Shown here one piece after another: positions 23,339 through 35,158 of a stretch of DNA of 64,000 nucleotides. Source of the stretch: Podospora pseudocomata (Eukaryota > Ascomycota > Sordariomycetes > Sordariales > Podosporaceae); NCBI RefSeq assembly GCF_035222375.1, contig NC_085887.1:2517501-2581500 (forward strand), written 5' to 3'. The translations under genes and the position numbers were made by a program. Every line of letters begins with the position of its first letter. The first letter of the stretch is position 1. The notes beneath the pieces were generated by a model, which saw nothing but the letters and a program-made list of their open reading frames with translations, was not told where the DNA came from and did not search any database.

Positions 23339-26300
23339 ATGCGGAACTTGCGCAACATCGGCCACAGCGTCTTCAGGGATCCCGTCCCGGATTCTCCCTT
23401 TCCTACCGCCGCCTCGGCTTCGGCCCCCTTCTCGGCATCGTGTTGGGATGCCTCCAGGGATGAGGTGATTGTTGCCCGGGGCCCAACCGCCCATGATGCC
23501 CGGATCGAACTCTCGAGGGTGGTGAAGCACACTCATGAGCGTCCCCCTTGTCACTTGTAAGATACATATTCATCATTCTCATGTTAAAACAAGCATATAA
23601 TCTAAGACTGCAATTTCTATGACATAGAAAATCAAGAAACATCGCAACATGGGATGCACTTTGCCCAAACGAAGATGGCAGTCCAGATGTTATCCGGAGT
23701 ATACACTACTTCAGCGACACATTGACAACATGTGTCATCATGGCCGGCGGTGACATTGTCACTGTTACTGAAGACGAAGAAACCGCCCCTGGTGAAGCGC
23801 ACATTGAGATCGTAGGCACATTGTCGCCCTCTATCTCGGCTGCTCGCTGGTCACCAGATGAAGAGCTACTTGCCATCGCAACAGGGGATGCCAAGGTGCT
23901 CTTCATGAGCCGGAGCTTCGATGTTATTTCAGAGGTTGGCCTCAGCGAAGAGGACTTGAAGCTGTCAAAGCATGTCTCTGTCGGATGGGGCAAGAAGGAG
24001 ACTCAGTTTATCGGCAAGGGCGCCAAGGCCAAGGGGCTTCGAGACCCTACTATTCCGGAGAAGGTAGACGAGGGCGCCTTGAGCTCAAACGATGATGGGC
24101 GGTGCACGATCAGTTGGAGAGGTGATGGCGCGTATGTTGCTGTCAACTTCCTTCAGCAAGGACAACGACGTGTGATCCGGGTGTACAACCGTGAAGGTGA
24201 GTTGGACAGTGTCAGTGAACCCGTGGATGGGCTTGAGGGCGCTCTGAGTTGGCGGCCTGAGGGAAATCTCATGGCCGGGATTCAGCGTCTCTCGGACCGT
24301 ATTGACGTTGTGTTCTTTGAAAGAAATGGCCTGCGCCATGGGCAGTTCACACTTCGAGCCCCCCAGGACGCCCCTGATGTGGCTGCAGAGCTGGCGCTTG
24401 AGTGGAACTCGGACTCAACCGTTCTAGCTGTTATCATGAAGGATAGAGTACAGCTATGGACTACAAGCAACTACCACTGGTATCTGAAACAAGAGTTCCT
24501 CTGTGGCGACGGTGGTAGCAAGCACCACCAGAGTCCAAAGTTTGCCTGGCATGCAGAGAAACCACTGTTGTGTGTTGCGGCGACAGCAAGTAAGATAACC
24601 TCTCTACTCCCTATATTCTCCTCAGTTGTCTCACAAGTTGTGTAGGCAAAGTACTTGTCAACGAGTACATTTTCACCATCGCCCGTGGGCCGGGAGTTTC
24701 TCCTCACGACTTCGGAGCTGTTGCCGTAATTGACGGTCAGACGCTCAAATTCACCCCTTTCCGGACGGCTAATGTGCCTCCTCCGATGGCCTTTGACGAA
24801 CTCGAAGTCGAGTCTCCTATTATTGACGTTACAATCGGACGGGATTGCAACTCGATGGCCGTGCTGCACCGAGGCGGTGTTAGCTTCTTCGAGCTTATCA
24901 TCCAGGGACCACGGGTGCTACCCCCGAAGCTTGCCTCTACGGCTTCCTTCAGGAAGACACATGCCCAGTTATACGAGGAACATGTACTTCAGGTTGGCCT
25001 GTCTGGCTCAAATGAGGTTCACGTTCTTCAAATGTCGGAAGACATGGAGATTGTCAGGCACACATTTGAAGGCACACAAACAAACGAACACGGGTGGCAA
25101 AAGACGGATGCAACTTCCATCACAACCATTACAACACCTATAGTGCCACCAGTTGTCGAGGAAGATGGAGTCATTGCTCAGGATTGGCGTGGCAGACTGA
25201 GCAGAATCATTGAAGGAGAACACCTCCCACTTCCTGCCGAGTTTGCCAACTTCTTGCCCTGGACAAGTTACATTACACATTCAGGCGAGTTCCTGGCTTT
25301 TGGACAGGCTCGGAATGGCTACCTCTACTGCAACTCGACGCTACTGGCCAGGAACTGTACTTCTTTTGTTGTTACCAAGCATCATCTTATCTTCACGACT
25401 ACCAACCACTTCGTCAAGTTTGTTCATTTGGCTACGGAAGAAGAGCTTGAGGTTCCCCAGGACGACCCCGAGAATGACGAACGATGCCGGAGTATCGAGC
25501 GGGGAGGCAGGCTGGTCGTTGCCATGCCCAGCAAGATGAGCATTGTGCTTCAGATGCCTCGTGGCAATCTTGAGACAATTTATCCCCGGGCTATGGTTTT
25601 GTCCGGCATCCGCGACCTTATCGAGGCCAAGAACTATGGCGCTGCTTTTGCGACATGCCGTACTCAGCGTGTGGATATGAACCTGCTGTATGATCACCGA
25701 CCGGAGCAGTTCCTGGAGCACGTCGGCTTGTTCTTGGAGCAGGTGAAGGATACGGCCAACATTGACTTGTTCTTGTCCACTCTCAAGTAAGTTTCTTGAG
25801 TCTTTCAGAATCATCTGATACCGTTTGCTGACTTTGTTTAGGGAGGAGGATGTCACCCGGACTATGTACAAGGACACCAAGGCTGGCTCAGCTCCGCAGT
25901 CGCAAGAGGCTGAAACGGCTGCTAAAGAAAGCAAGATCAACAAGATCTGTGATGCTGTTTTGGCAAAGCTCAAGACCCAGAAGAACGCCAACCTCCAAAA
26001 CATCATCACAGCGCATGTCTGCAAGAACCCACCAGCCCTCGATGATGGCTTGCGCGTGGTTGCCGATCTTATGCAAGAACATGAGGCACTAGCCGAACGT
26101 GCTGTTGAGCACATTTGCTTCCTGGTAGATGTCAACAGACTCTACGACCACGCTCTCGGTTTGTACAATCTCGAACTTACTTTGCTGGTTGCCCAGCAGT
26201 CTCAACGTGATCCCAGAGAGTATCTCCCATTTATTCAAGAACTTCACAAGATGCCAGAGCTCCAGCGAAAGTACACAATCGACGACAAGCTCGGGAACCA

Positions 26301-27519
26301 CGAGAAAGCCCTGGACCATCTCAAGGCTCTTGGCGATTTCGAGGAGGTGAAGACGTACACCGTCAAGCACAAACTCTACCAGCACGCCTTGAGCATCTAC
26401 CGTCACGACGAGCAGCACCACCGCGTGATTACCGACCTCTTCGCCGCCCACCTCAAGTCTATCTCCCAGTTTAAGGAAGCCGGCCTAGCCTACGAGTCAC
26501 TCAACAGCTACCACGACGCCACAGACTGTTACCTCAAAGCGGGCGCCGCCTGCTGGCGCGAATGCCTCTACGTTGCCCAGCAGCAAGACCCGCCCATCAC
26601 CGCTCAGCGACTAGAAGAAGTAGCAAGCGACCTTGCCGACGCCCTCCGCGAAGCAAAGGACTATGCCGCCGCGGCAACAATCCACATGGAGTACCTCTCT
26701 TCTATCGAATCCGCCATCCAATCCCTCTGCAAGGGCTACCTCTTTGCCGATGCGCTCCGGCTTGTCGCCCTGCACAAGCGACGTGACCTTCTTGAGAGCC
26801 ATATTGACAGCGGCCTCGCGGATGCCTTATCCTCCAGCATTGAGTTCTTGGCTGATTGCAAAGCCCAACTCAAGGCGCAAGTTCCGCGCATCCTTGAGCT
26901 CCGCAAGAAGGCAAAGGAGGACCCGCTGGCGTTTTACGAGGGGGAGAACCCCTTTGGGAGCAAGAACGCGGATGGTTATGACATCCCGGATGATATCTCT
27001 ATTGCTGCTAGCTCGAGGGCGACGACGAGCGCGTCGATGTTTACGAGGTATACCGGCAAGGCTGGGAGCGTGGGGACTGTTGGCTCCAATGTCTCGAGAG
27101 CAACAAGCAAAAATAGGAGGAGGGAGGAGAAGAAGAGGGCGAGGGGGAGGAAGGGGACGGTTTATGAGGAGGAGTATTTGGTTAATAGTGTCAGGAGGTT
27201 GGTGGAGAGGGTGGAGGGGACGAAGGGAGAGGTGGAGAGGTTGGTCTTTGGGTTGGTGAGGAGGGATATGCAGGAGCGGGCAAGGGTTATTGAGGAGGCG
27301 ATGGGGGTTGTGCTGGAGGGGTGTAGGCAGGCTGTTGGGGAGGTTTGGCCGCAGGAGGAGAAACAGCAAGTTGAGGGTGAAGGGGAGGATGGAGAGGGGT
27401 GGAGGCCGGTGGGCGGGGATGGGGTGCTGTTTGAGAGTTTGGAGGCTATGAGGGCTAAGCAAACGGCGCCGGTGGTGACGGGGTTCGAGAAGTTGGCACT
27501 TTTGGGGGGAAAGAAGTGA
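23339..27519 (+). CDS. ELP1: Elongator complex subunit 1 (Elp1/Iki3), 1332 aa
   Basis: Elp1 is the scaffold of Elongator, which installs the cm5U-derived modification on U34 of certain tRNAs in the cytosol. Exons are 23339-23556, 23628-24589, 24646-25786 and 25842-27519; all phases close. The start MRNLRNIGHSVF is typical for the family. The N-terminal two thirds read as WD40-like propeller sequence (SISAARWSPDEELLAIAT, WDALCPNEDGSPDVIRSIHY, ISWRGDGAYVAVNFL, LEWNSDSTVLAVIM). The C-terminal part is TPR-like helical (YLPFIQELHKMPELQRKY, HHRVITDLFAAHLKSI, YHDATDCYLKAGAACWREC). Around residues 1195-1220 is the conserved basic stretch KNRRREEKKRARGRKG followed by TVYEEEYLV, linked to tRNA binding in yeast. 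The end TGFEKLALLGGKK is intact. Length fits the family (about 1300-1350). No lesion was seen. Confidence 0.96.
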
Positions 27520-28821
27520 GCGGTGGGTGGGATGTAGGAGGTATGGATTAAAATTGGGGCTAAAAGCATTTGCATTGGTTGTTTAGGAAACGAGAGTAAG
27601 ATAGGGTAGGCATAGCTCATGAAACGATGTTTTGTAGATTCACAATGCCTAGCTGTATAGTATGGCGTTATGCTTCGGGATGTGGTATATGGTTCCCCTG
27701 ATTTCGACGCCACAAAACCTTGTTCTTTGTCTATCTCTTCCCAACAAGGCACGTAAACATTACCCCTTTTCAAAACCAACAAGCAAGGCAAAGGAAACAG
27801 ATTTCTACCCGCGGTCATACTTCTCAGCGGCCATAGGTAAGAAAACTCCCTCAGTTGCCTTCAATCTTTTATTCTCATATGAACATGACAATTCTCATAT
27901 AGAGAGCCAAACGGGTACGCTACGTTTCATGACAAAGTACTTCTCTTGCATCGCCCATGCCATGCTAGCTCTATCTACCCATCGCTACCACTACATACCT
28001 ACATTCTAGGCAAATTCTTCAACAACCCCACAAGAAACAGCATCAGTGGTTTAGTGGTAAAATCCATCGTTGCCATCGATGGGCCCCGTGTTCGATTCAC
28101 GGCTGATGCATATTATCCCAAAGCTCCTGCAGGAGTTCATGTGTTCTTTTGGACTTTTTCACACATTTTGTCCCATGTGTTTTGAAACATATCTGGTTCT
28201 TGTCAAGAATGAATAGACAGCTAATCACATGACCGACTCACTCTTTTGAGTGAGCTCTGTGCCACCTGTTTGGCTGAGTCATCAGTCCAACATCGTCTTA
28301 ACCTCCGTGGTAGGACAGATACACCACGAAACAGCACCAAATTGACCGGGGCACTCTTCATGCTTTAAGCCGAGCAATCGCCACTCCATCTCTTAAGACC
28401 AGAGGTCAAAGGTTTCATATTGTGGACACCAATCTCTCGGAAACACACTGCAGTCTCGGCAGTATCAACCGTTGAGGATCCAATACTTTTTATTCGGGCA
28501 GACAGAAGTAATCTAAGCGTTTCTTCGAACAAAGAAAGAAGAAGAAAAGAAATGTTGACTGAACACAGCACACCTAACCAGAAAATCACCAAGGCCAGAC
28601 CTCGTCAACAGCACGATTGTGACCAAGGCAAACAAACGGCAGAAGCCGTTTGCTTCCCCGGTTTACTGCATCACCCTAGACAAAAAATGGCGTCCCATCT
28701 AGCCCTGTGTGAGTGCGAGTATAACTCTCCATGGCTACCTGATCCATTTTACTTGATCTGAAGAGACTGGAGCTGGGCAGGGACATCAGCAGTGCTATTA
28801 GCCTGGAGACCAACCGCCACA
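27520..28821. other. Intergenic, contains only tRNA-Gly
   Basis: Outside the tRNA at 28040-28110 the spacer holds the ELP1 3' flank and the 3' flank of the secreted-protein gene. Small open frames have no domain. Confidence 0.55.
28040..28110 (+). tRNA. tRNA-Gly(GCC): tRNA-Gly (anticodon GCC)
   Basis: The 71-nt cloverleaf folds by eye. The acceptor stem is GCATCAG with CTGATGC and the discriminator is A. The D-loop is GTTTAGTGGTAAAAT. The anticodon stem is CATCG with CGATG around the loop TTGCCAT, giving anticodon GCC. The T arm is CCGTG-TTCGATT-CACGG. There is no intron and no encoded CCA. Internal A and B boxes (TGGTTTAGTGG and GTTCGATTC) are present. The nearest T run is TTTT at 28147-28150, 37 nt downstream, past a perfect CTCCTGCAGGAG palindrome. 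Confidence 0.97.
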
Positions 28822-29325
28822 CTACAAAACCTCAATTAGTGTTCTGTCTGTAAAGTTGGGAAAGAAAAAAACCCACAGGGCATCAAACTCCTCCTCACTC
28901 AACCCAGTGAGATCAAACTCGGAGCCGTCCTCCAAGACCAAGGCGTTGGGCCTCTGGCACTCAGGCTTGAGGGGGGAATCAATCGCCCGCTTCCGGCCGA
29001 TGAAGTTATACCCGACGCCGGAGTACCGGAAGCCGTTGGACCGGTTGCAGATGAAGTTGCCCCCGTTGTTGCCCGAGATGGTCTGGAGGCGGTTGCACTG
29101 GCCGTTGTCGTAGCCGCGGCACTGGATGTTCCAGCCCTGCTGGATGCCGCGGACGGCGACGGACTGGTAGGGGCTTCCGTTGGCATTGGTGCCGCAGCAG
29201 GTGTTGGGGTTGATGCCGTTGCAGCGGAGGGCGTTGGAGCCGCCGCAGTTGTTGTCGGTGTGGAGGTAGAGGTCGATGGCCGAGGCCGAGGCGGCGAGGG
29301 TGAGGAGGGTGGCGAGGAACTTCAT
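28822..29325 (-). CDS. Small secreted cysteine-rich protein, 167 aa
   Basis: The start at 29325 gives a clear signal peptide (MKFLATLLTLAASASA) with a likely cut before IDLYLHT. The mature protein has seven or more Cys in short spaced motifs: NNCGGSNALRCNG, NTCCGTN, IQCRG, GQCNRL, FICNRSNG and PECQR. A central Asn/Gly-rich part follows the style of fungal small secreted proteins. After a basic KR (GRKRAID) the C-terminus becomes acidic (GLSEEEFDAL) and ends with a short hydrophobic stretch. The frame stays open 73 codons upstream of 29325 through a His repeat, but that start would bury the signal peptide. The far C-terminus could hide a small intron (a T-rich GT...TTTACAG stretch), though it would be only 25 nt. 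Extracellular location is well supported; function is unknown. Confidence 0.8.
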   Translation of the reverse strand: MKFLATLLTLAASASAIDLYLHTDNNCGGSNALRCNGINPNTCCGTNANGSPYQSVAVRGIQQGWNIQCRGYDNGQCNRLQTISGNNGGNFICNRSNGFRYSGVGYNFIGRKRAIDSPLKPECQRPNALVLEDGSEFDLTGLSEEEFDALWVFFFPNFTDRTLIEVL

Positions 29326-29373
29326 GCTGATGGCTGGGGGTTGGAGGTGGTGGTTTTTGCTCGTTGAAGGCTG

Positions 29374-29374
29374 G

Positions 29375-29415
<41 letters not shown>
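29374..29415. repeat. GAT trinucleotide microsatellite
   Basis: About fourteen GAT units are read on the plus strand (ATC/CAT on the gene strand). The tract lies 50-90 bp upstream of the chosen start of the secreted-protein gene, so it probably sits in its leader. Confidence 0.9.
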
Positions 29416-29416
<1 letters not shown>

Positions 29417-29930
29417 GAATGATGAGATGAAGGTCGGTGGTGAAGCGGTAGAATGAGGTGGTTTGAAGGGGGGAGATGGCCCTTCTTTATACCCGTCGAG
29501 AGTTGCCCATCTCGCCAGATGAGGTTTGGTTGAAGGACTTTCATCTATTTCCAATACCCATCTCTCGGACTTGATTACACACATCAAAGGGGACTGGAAT
29601 GTATCTCGACCATGGAGCTGACGCTCATCCATGCCCTGCAGAGTCAACGCATCTCGGACTCTGAGACCCTCCAGTCTCCACATCACAGGACAGTTGGCAA
29701 TGTTCTCAGCAAGCCCAAGCTCGTAACACAGCCCGGTCGTCTTCCCAACAATGCGAATATAATACAGACGAAGAGCTCTTCAGCGTTAAAGGGGCTGTGG
29801 TGGTGTTTCTTAACACAAGTGGCTCGATCACATCTAACAATTACCGGAAATCAACTCATCAATTCCTCCCTCAACAACCAACACATCTCGAACCTTAATC
29901 TCTAACACGCAAGAAAACTTTTGATAATAT

Positions 29931-30085
29931 TCTTATGTCCCAAAACAGAACTGCGCATCAACTGTTCATATGGTGACACAAACACAGCCAAGAGAACCGG
30001 TCATGATACCTCTTATGTCCCAAAGGAAACACTCGCGGAATACCTATATGGTAGCACATACACAACTCGGACTCTTACCGTGAGT
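29931..30085. repeat. Imperfect 80-bp tandem duplication
   Basis: Unit 1 starts at 29931 and unit 2 at 30011. Both start TCTTATGTCCCAAA and carry a related inner block (CATATGGTGACACAAACACA against TATATGGTAGCACATACACA). The distance between copies is 80 bp. Confidence 0.7.
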
Positions 30086-31079
30086 ATGGTCGCCAGACAA
30101 TGAGGCTCTTTTCCTCAAAAGCAACAACAATCCAATCACACTCTATGTTGTCTTTGTACCACCTGAAATGTTTAGTTAGACTATCCAATATTGCCAAATG
30201 TAGGTATAGTCCCACAAACAAGGTCCGAGGCTGAGAAGTCCGAGAGAGTCCAGTAGTTATGATACTACCGGCATGCATGGCAGCCTGGACTAATCAGTAT
30301 GACTTTTTTTGAGGCTCGGCAAGTAGAGCTTCGAAAGATATGTCCATAAAGAGCTGACCTGGTCGTCATATATTAGGTAGGTGCACCACTCGGCGCCTGA
30401 GCCCGTTTGATTGAGACTGGTAGCGAGCGGGCTTGAAAGGGAGATATCAACGGACATCTGAGGTATGCAGCATGTATGTGCCTGTAGGGAAATTTTTTCT
30501 TTTCTTTTCAAAAACTGCGCCTGACCCAGGCATGCGTGGAGTAAGGCTCTGCTGGTGAGAGGATAGCTACCTAGTGAAGAGGGTGGGAAGTGGTGAAAAA
30601 AAGGAAGCAGGACACAGGAGGACAGTGGAACGCCGCCCAATATCAAGGAGGAGTGGAACCATTCTCCAATCGGTAAAAGTATCTGCGGATTTCTTGCTTC
30701 CCCTCTTTGTACTTGGTTGCGAGCTTTCCCTCAATATACTATCTTTGAATCGAGAGACCAGATAAACCAAAATTAGTAGTAGCCAGCCTGCCAGTCTGAC
30801 AGGATAATGTATATCCTGTCCTAACCCATGATGTGTGAAACCTTCTCCCGGATCAAACTTTCCAGGTTGATATTACCAAAGCAGCAAGAATGTCCAAGTA
30901 AGGGCGCTTTCAACCCCTCCTACTACTGTGTATGTAGGTCAGCAGTTGAACAGAGAGTGCGAGCCCACCAACTACACAAAGAATAAGACAGCCTTGTGCA
31001 ACAACGCCGAAGAACAGCTGCGACGCTCCTTTTGATTTTGGGACCTTCTATATAATCTCATCATCCACATTCCCCTCTC

Positions 31080-31198
31080 ACATACGACCATAGGCAGTTG
31101 AATACACGGGATCCCGTCCGCTCTCCCCTAGTTAAGCAATTGACCGCCAGACTAGTACTCAGGTGGGTGACCACTGGGGAATCCCTGGTGTTGTATGT
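31080..31198 (+). rRNA. 5S rRNA: 5S ribosomal RNA (dispersed gene)
   Basis: The sequence begins ACATACGACCATAGG, contains the conserved TCCCGTCCGCTC and AGGTGGGTGACCAC blocks and AATCCC, and ends GTTGTATGT, which pairs with the 5' end to form helix I. A T run (31198-31202) serves as the Pol III terminator. Helix II is formed by CAGTTG and CAATTG, and helix III by CGGGATCCCG, so the fold is kept although both stems differ from the common type I know from Neurospora. Single 5S copies scattered among protein genes are typical of filamentous ascomycetes. The divergence could mark a variant functional gene or an early pseudogene; the preserved pairing favours function. Confidence 0.9.
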
Positions 31199-34100
31199 TT
31201 TTGCCGGTGTCATTTTTTTGTTGATTTTTGGTGGTCATTGTTGTGGGTTGTGGTGGAGATTTTTATTTGTTTGGAAATGCATCGCCGAAAGTCTTGGCAA
31301 ACAGTGTTCTAATATTTTTTGGGGTAGCGGCAGTTGAATAGTCCAACTGCCAGCCACCCGGGACCAGCTGTGACAGTCGGGAACCAATCGGTCATTTCCC
31401 TTGATCAGAGGTGATTGGCCTGTGAGTGACAGATGCAGCAAAAAAGGGGACAGGGCCATGCAGGATGTGGATAGGATAAACTGTTATCAAGTATCAGCAG
31501 TGCATTGCGTGGTGGTCGCATAAGAAACAGCTGCGATATTCCCATCTCGAGCCGTTCCAGATAGAGCACGGTGCACCTTAGGATGAAAACAAGATCCCCG
31601 CTCGCATAAACTTCTTCGGTCGCTTTTAGAACACGTCGTCGAATTTGCGGGGCATCCAACGGTTTTACAGAGTTACTTTGTCGTCGTCGGTCGGACCGTG
31701 GTGTGGAGTGTGCTTTGAACCATGTCCGCGTTTGATGTTTCGATGGTGTCGCCCAAACCCGAGGCGGATCACACTCTGCGTTTGGCATCTGGCGTCAAGA
31801 TTGCCTACAAGACAAGTTGAAATGAGGGTTGGTATCATGATTCCGGCGTGCACACCTTCAAGTTTGACACGCCTGATCCTACCCACTCACACGTGCCTGT
31901 TGATCGATTGCTATGGAAGGATTAGTCGAACCGGGGGAGCTTCCGGGGCCCATGAGCCTTGCCCCCGGCTCGCCCGGAGTCCGGGCTTCCTCAAGAGGGG
32001 CTAGCTCTATCCATAGACCCAACCACCGGCCCCTCGGTAAGAGCGCCGAGGAGGGGCAGACATCATGGTTTAAGATTTTGGAGGGGTTGGGAAACCTGAT
32101 GGGGTAGTGAAGAATCTGGTAATGACGGGATTCGCAGAGATGATCTGTTGTCGTTGGGACATCTTCAAGTCACCATGTGATTTGATGGCTTGATAGGACG
32201 ATGCACCACGTTCACCGCCAATGGCGGCAAGAGTCGATATAAAAATCTGCCGATGGAACGGCCCAGTCAACCTGAGCGTCTGCTGTTTCTCGTCCTGATA
32301 TTCATGGTGTTTCTTTTGCCTTGAGCTGGGTTTCAGCTTGTGGTGCCGTCAACCCACTGCCTTGGTAGCTAGCGGCTGGAGGCGAGGCTGAAGTAGGTAG
32401 CGCCGCCTTCGCGCCGTGGTGTCTTGTCGTTTGTGTCATTGAGCGTCATGGCAGTCTATTCGCAGCTCGCAGACATTCAAAGCGGTTGAATGCAACAGTA
32501 CAACCTTCGTGACGCAGTCCTGAGTAAATTCTCACAACCTCCTGCGCGCTGCGAGCAGGTTCTGTTGGTAAAATCGAGTTCAGGCTGTTCCACTTCGTAG
32601 ACATCTCCAATCATGACCATGATGAGCCTGCGGTGCCACCACTCTCGGATTGGGGTTGATGGCTTATTGGACGTCGCACAGACACACCCTTGAGGAAATC
32701 GGGAAAACCGGACTCGAACTTGGTTGTTGAACCAAGGAAGACCTGTGTGTAGCTGGTACTTCGGAGATTAACACAACATGTCGGAATCTCGAGGTAGGAC
32801 AGATAAAGCTCCAGGTTTCTAGAACGTCAGAAACGTAGCGTGTAGCCTAACGGGACACCCAAGAGACGCCAAAAAAGCTGATTCGACGTCCAAAAAGGAA
32901 GCGTACCTGCACATCCAATCCGCTGCCATCTACCACCCATCCAGCTGCAGGCTGTTGAGATGGACGAAACATGCGTCTGGCTCTCGGGAGACAGGCACCG
33001 TACATTACGACGGTAGACCGTCACGCTGTCCGCCAGAATTGCGCTGCTCCGAGATTGGTAATCACGATGAGAGGTCAGCGGGATGCCGAGAGACCGCACG
33101 GCGGTTGTCTCATTTGAGCAGCTCCATCAATATCAAGAGGGCATCGTGTGGTGGTGAAAATGGGGTGAAATGGCGGCTTGGCAGAAGACGACTTGTGATC
33201 GGGAAAGGAAGCCAGGGTGAGCGTGTGGGGCCCGAAACGTGAACTGGTAAATTAGTGCGAGGCATTATTGGGAACGCCTTTTCTCGATTCTCTGGTGAAA
33301 TCTGGCATCGTCGATGTGCAGAGGGTGTGCAAATTCTCTGGAAGCAGGGCAGCATGATGATGGGTTGCAGTTCCTGAAACATGAGAGCTTGATGAAAGCT
33401 CCCGCTCCCGCCCATCCTGCCTCTGTCCCGCTGAGAATCCAGCCTACCTTTTGGGGCAGCCAAGGCCGGCACAACGAGTCGGGTTTGGCAACGGACCCTT
33501 TTGAATTTCACCCCAATACCGTCACAAACGGCCCTCCCCCGCAATATTTCAAGCCACCAGCGGCCACCAGTTGAGTGCGGGGCCTGGCGGGGATCACCAG
33601 CCACTGACCACTGAACGGTGTGTGCTGGCACGCTGCCAACTGAGGAGAAGCATCGTGCGTTGCTGCAATGTTTTCCTGGTGGGAGGTGTCATTGGTTCTG
33701 CCGTCGACAGCCCACAGAATGTCTGTCTCCTCTCATCAATATTCAACAATAATAGCACTGCGGATATATGCGGAGCCAGGCAGCCCGTAACGGCGGGAGG
33801 GGAGCAGACGACGACTGTTTATCCGCCGTTGTTTGGGGAGACCTAAGGTGACTGAGAAACTCGAGCATCACCTTCGCTGTCAACAAACCGACAACCGCCA
33901 CTCGGCCCAATCCGTGCCGTGACGGCTTCATCAGATATTTCTTCTTGTCGTGAGGTGACATTATTTCTTTTTCAACCCTGGTCTCTCACATCTTAGCCCA
34001 AATTGCGCCCGCTCGAGAGCAGCGTTGCTCCGAATCACTAGCGAGATTGGGTCCCCTATCGTTTTTTTCTCGAAGACACCCCGGCCCCAGTAATTCATGC

Positions 34101-35158
34101 TAAGAGAACGGACCCATTTCCCAGAGCGCCAGCAATTGTTGTGCAAAAAAAACAGTTCACCGTCCACCGCCCGTCCTGTTGCACTCGTTCGTCCCATGAG
34201 AGTAACAAGCCGTGTGTCTCTGTCTGCCATTCCGGAATACTGGCCCGCTCGTCCCCCCATCAGCTGTATTCAGTTTCTCGACGCTGTCAGCAAACGGCAC
34301 AGAGCGAGACGGACATCTGAGACCATTCAGCTCACCCTCTCACTCAGTTCACTCAGCACAGGACAGGTCTGGACAGGGCAGTGACCTGTACACTGACACC
34401 GCTCCGGTCACCACCGCCGCTCTCACCCACCCTACACTCCCCCGACACTGTCTCGACTTTTGACAGTTTCGCAATCGTCCGAGTCAATATCCATCGACAG
34501 GGTAAACAAACCCACACGTCTTGTTGACCCCCTAGAGTCAATCCTTTGGGCCATTTCTTGCATCCATCCATCCATCGCTTCGGTTCGCGCTAGGAGGCCT
34601 GCTGTTACGCCCGCAAGCTCCTTTTTCCTGGCCCTGGTCCTCGTCCCACACTCTCCGGCAACGCGAGAGATACCAGTCACGGTCGTCTCCTCGGCCGTCT
34701 TCCCTGCCATCCATCCTCGACAGGACATCTTTCCACAATACAATTTTGTCATTTCATGTCGCTCATTAACCCAGCTCTATTCATTCGCTCCTTTACAATA
34801 ACAACTCCAACTGCCTACACTCCTTGTCAGCCACACGCTATCTAGAACTCACTCACACGGTCCGCTCCTCGTCGCGCCATCTCCACCACGACTATAATCG
34901 ATCGCACACTCTGACGACCCCTCGACCCCTCGACACGCCCGCGAAAGTTGCTTCTGTAGGACACTGAATGCTCCGATAAACCGCACTGCTCTTTTAGAGA
35001 GCCTGTTTCCACTTGCGACTCGGCATTATCCGCGCTTCACTGCGCGCAGCAGGGCGTGTGTTGGCTGGTTCCGGCGCCGATCCATTGTCAATTCGAGCAA
35101 GTCCTCGAAGACACAAAACACTCGAACCGGATATCCATCATTATTTACGACCATCAAC
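31199..35158. other. Intergenic, long upstream region of the Ime2-like kinase
   Basis: No gene is supported in this 4-kb stretch. Overlapping open frames at 31645-32110 and 32827-33631 lack domains. From about 34300 the sequence becomes C/T-rich and looks like promoter and leader for the kinase at 35159. If transcription starts early enough, the leader carries two upstream open frames (34756-34845, 29 codons; and 34968-34979, Met-Leu-Arg-stop). Confidence 0.45.

Larger units (their letters stand above)
29326..31079. other. Intergenic with an 80-bp imperfect duplication
   Basis: The first 300 bp are the leader and promoter side of the secreted-protein gene. Around 29931-30085 two imperfect copies of a unit of about 80 bp follow each other, both beginning TCTTATGTCCCAAA. 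The rest holds no supported gene. Confidence 0.5.

Noticed and set aside
32690-32780. tRNA-like T-arm on the minus strand
   Set aside because: The loop TTCGAGT is present, but the T stem does not pair and no matching acceptor or anticodon arm was found.
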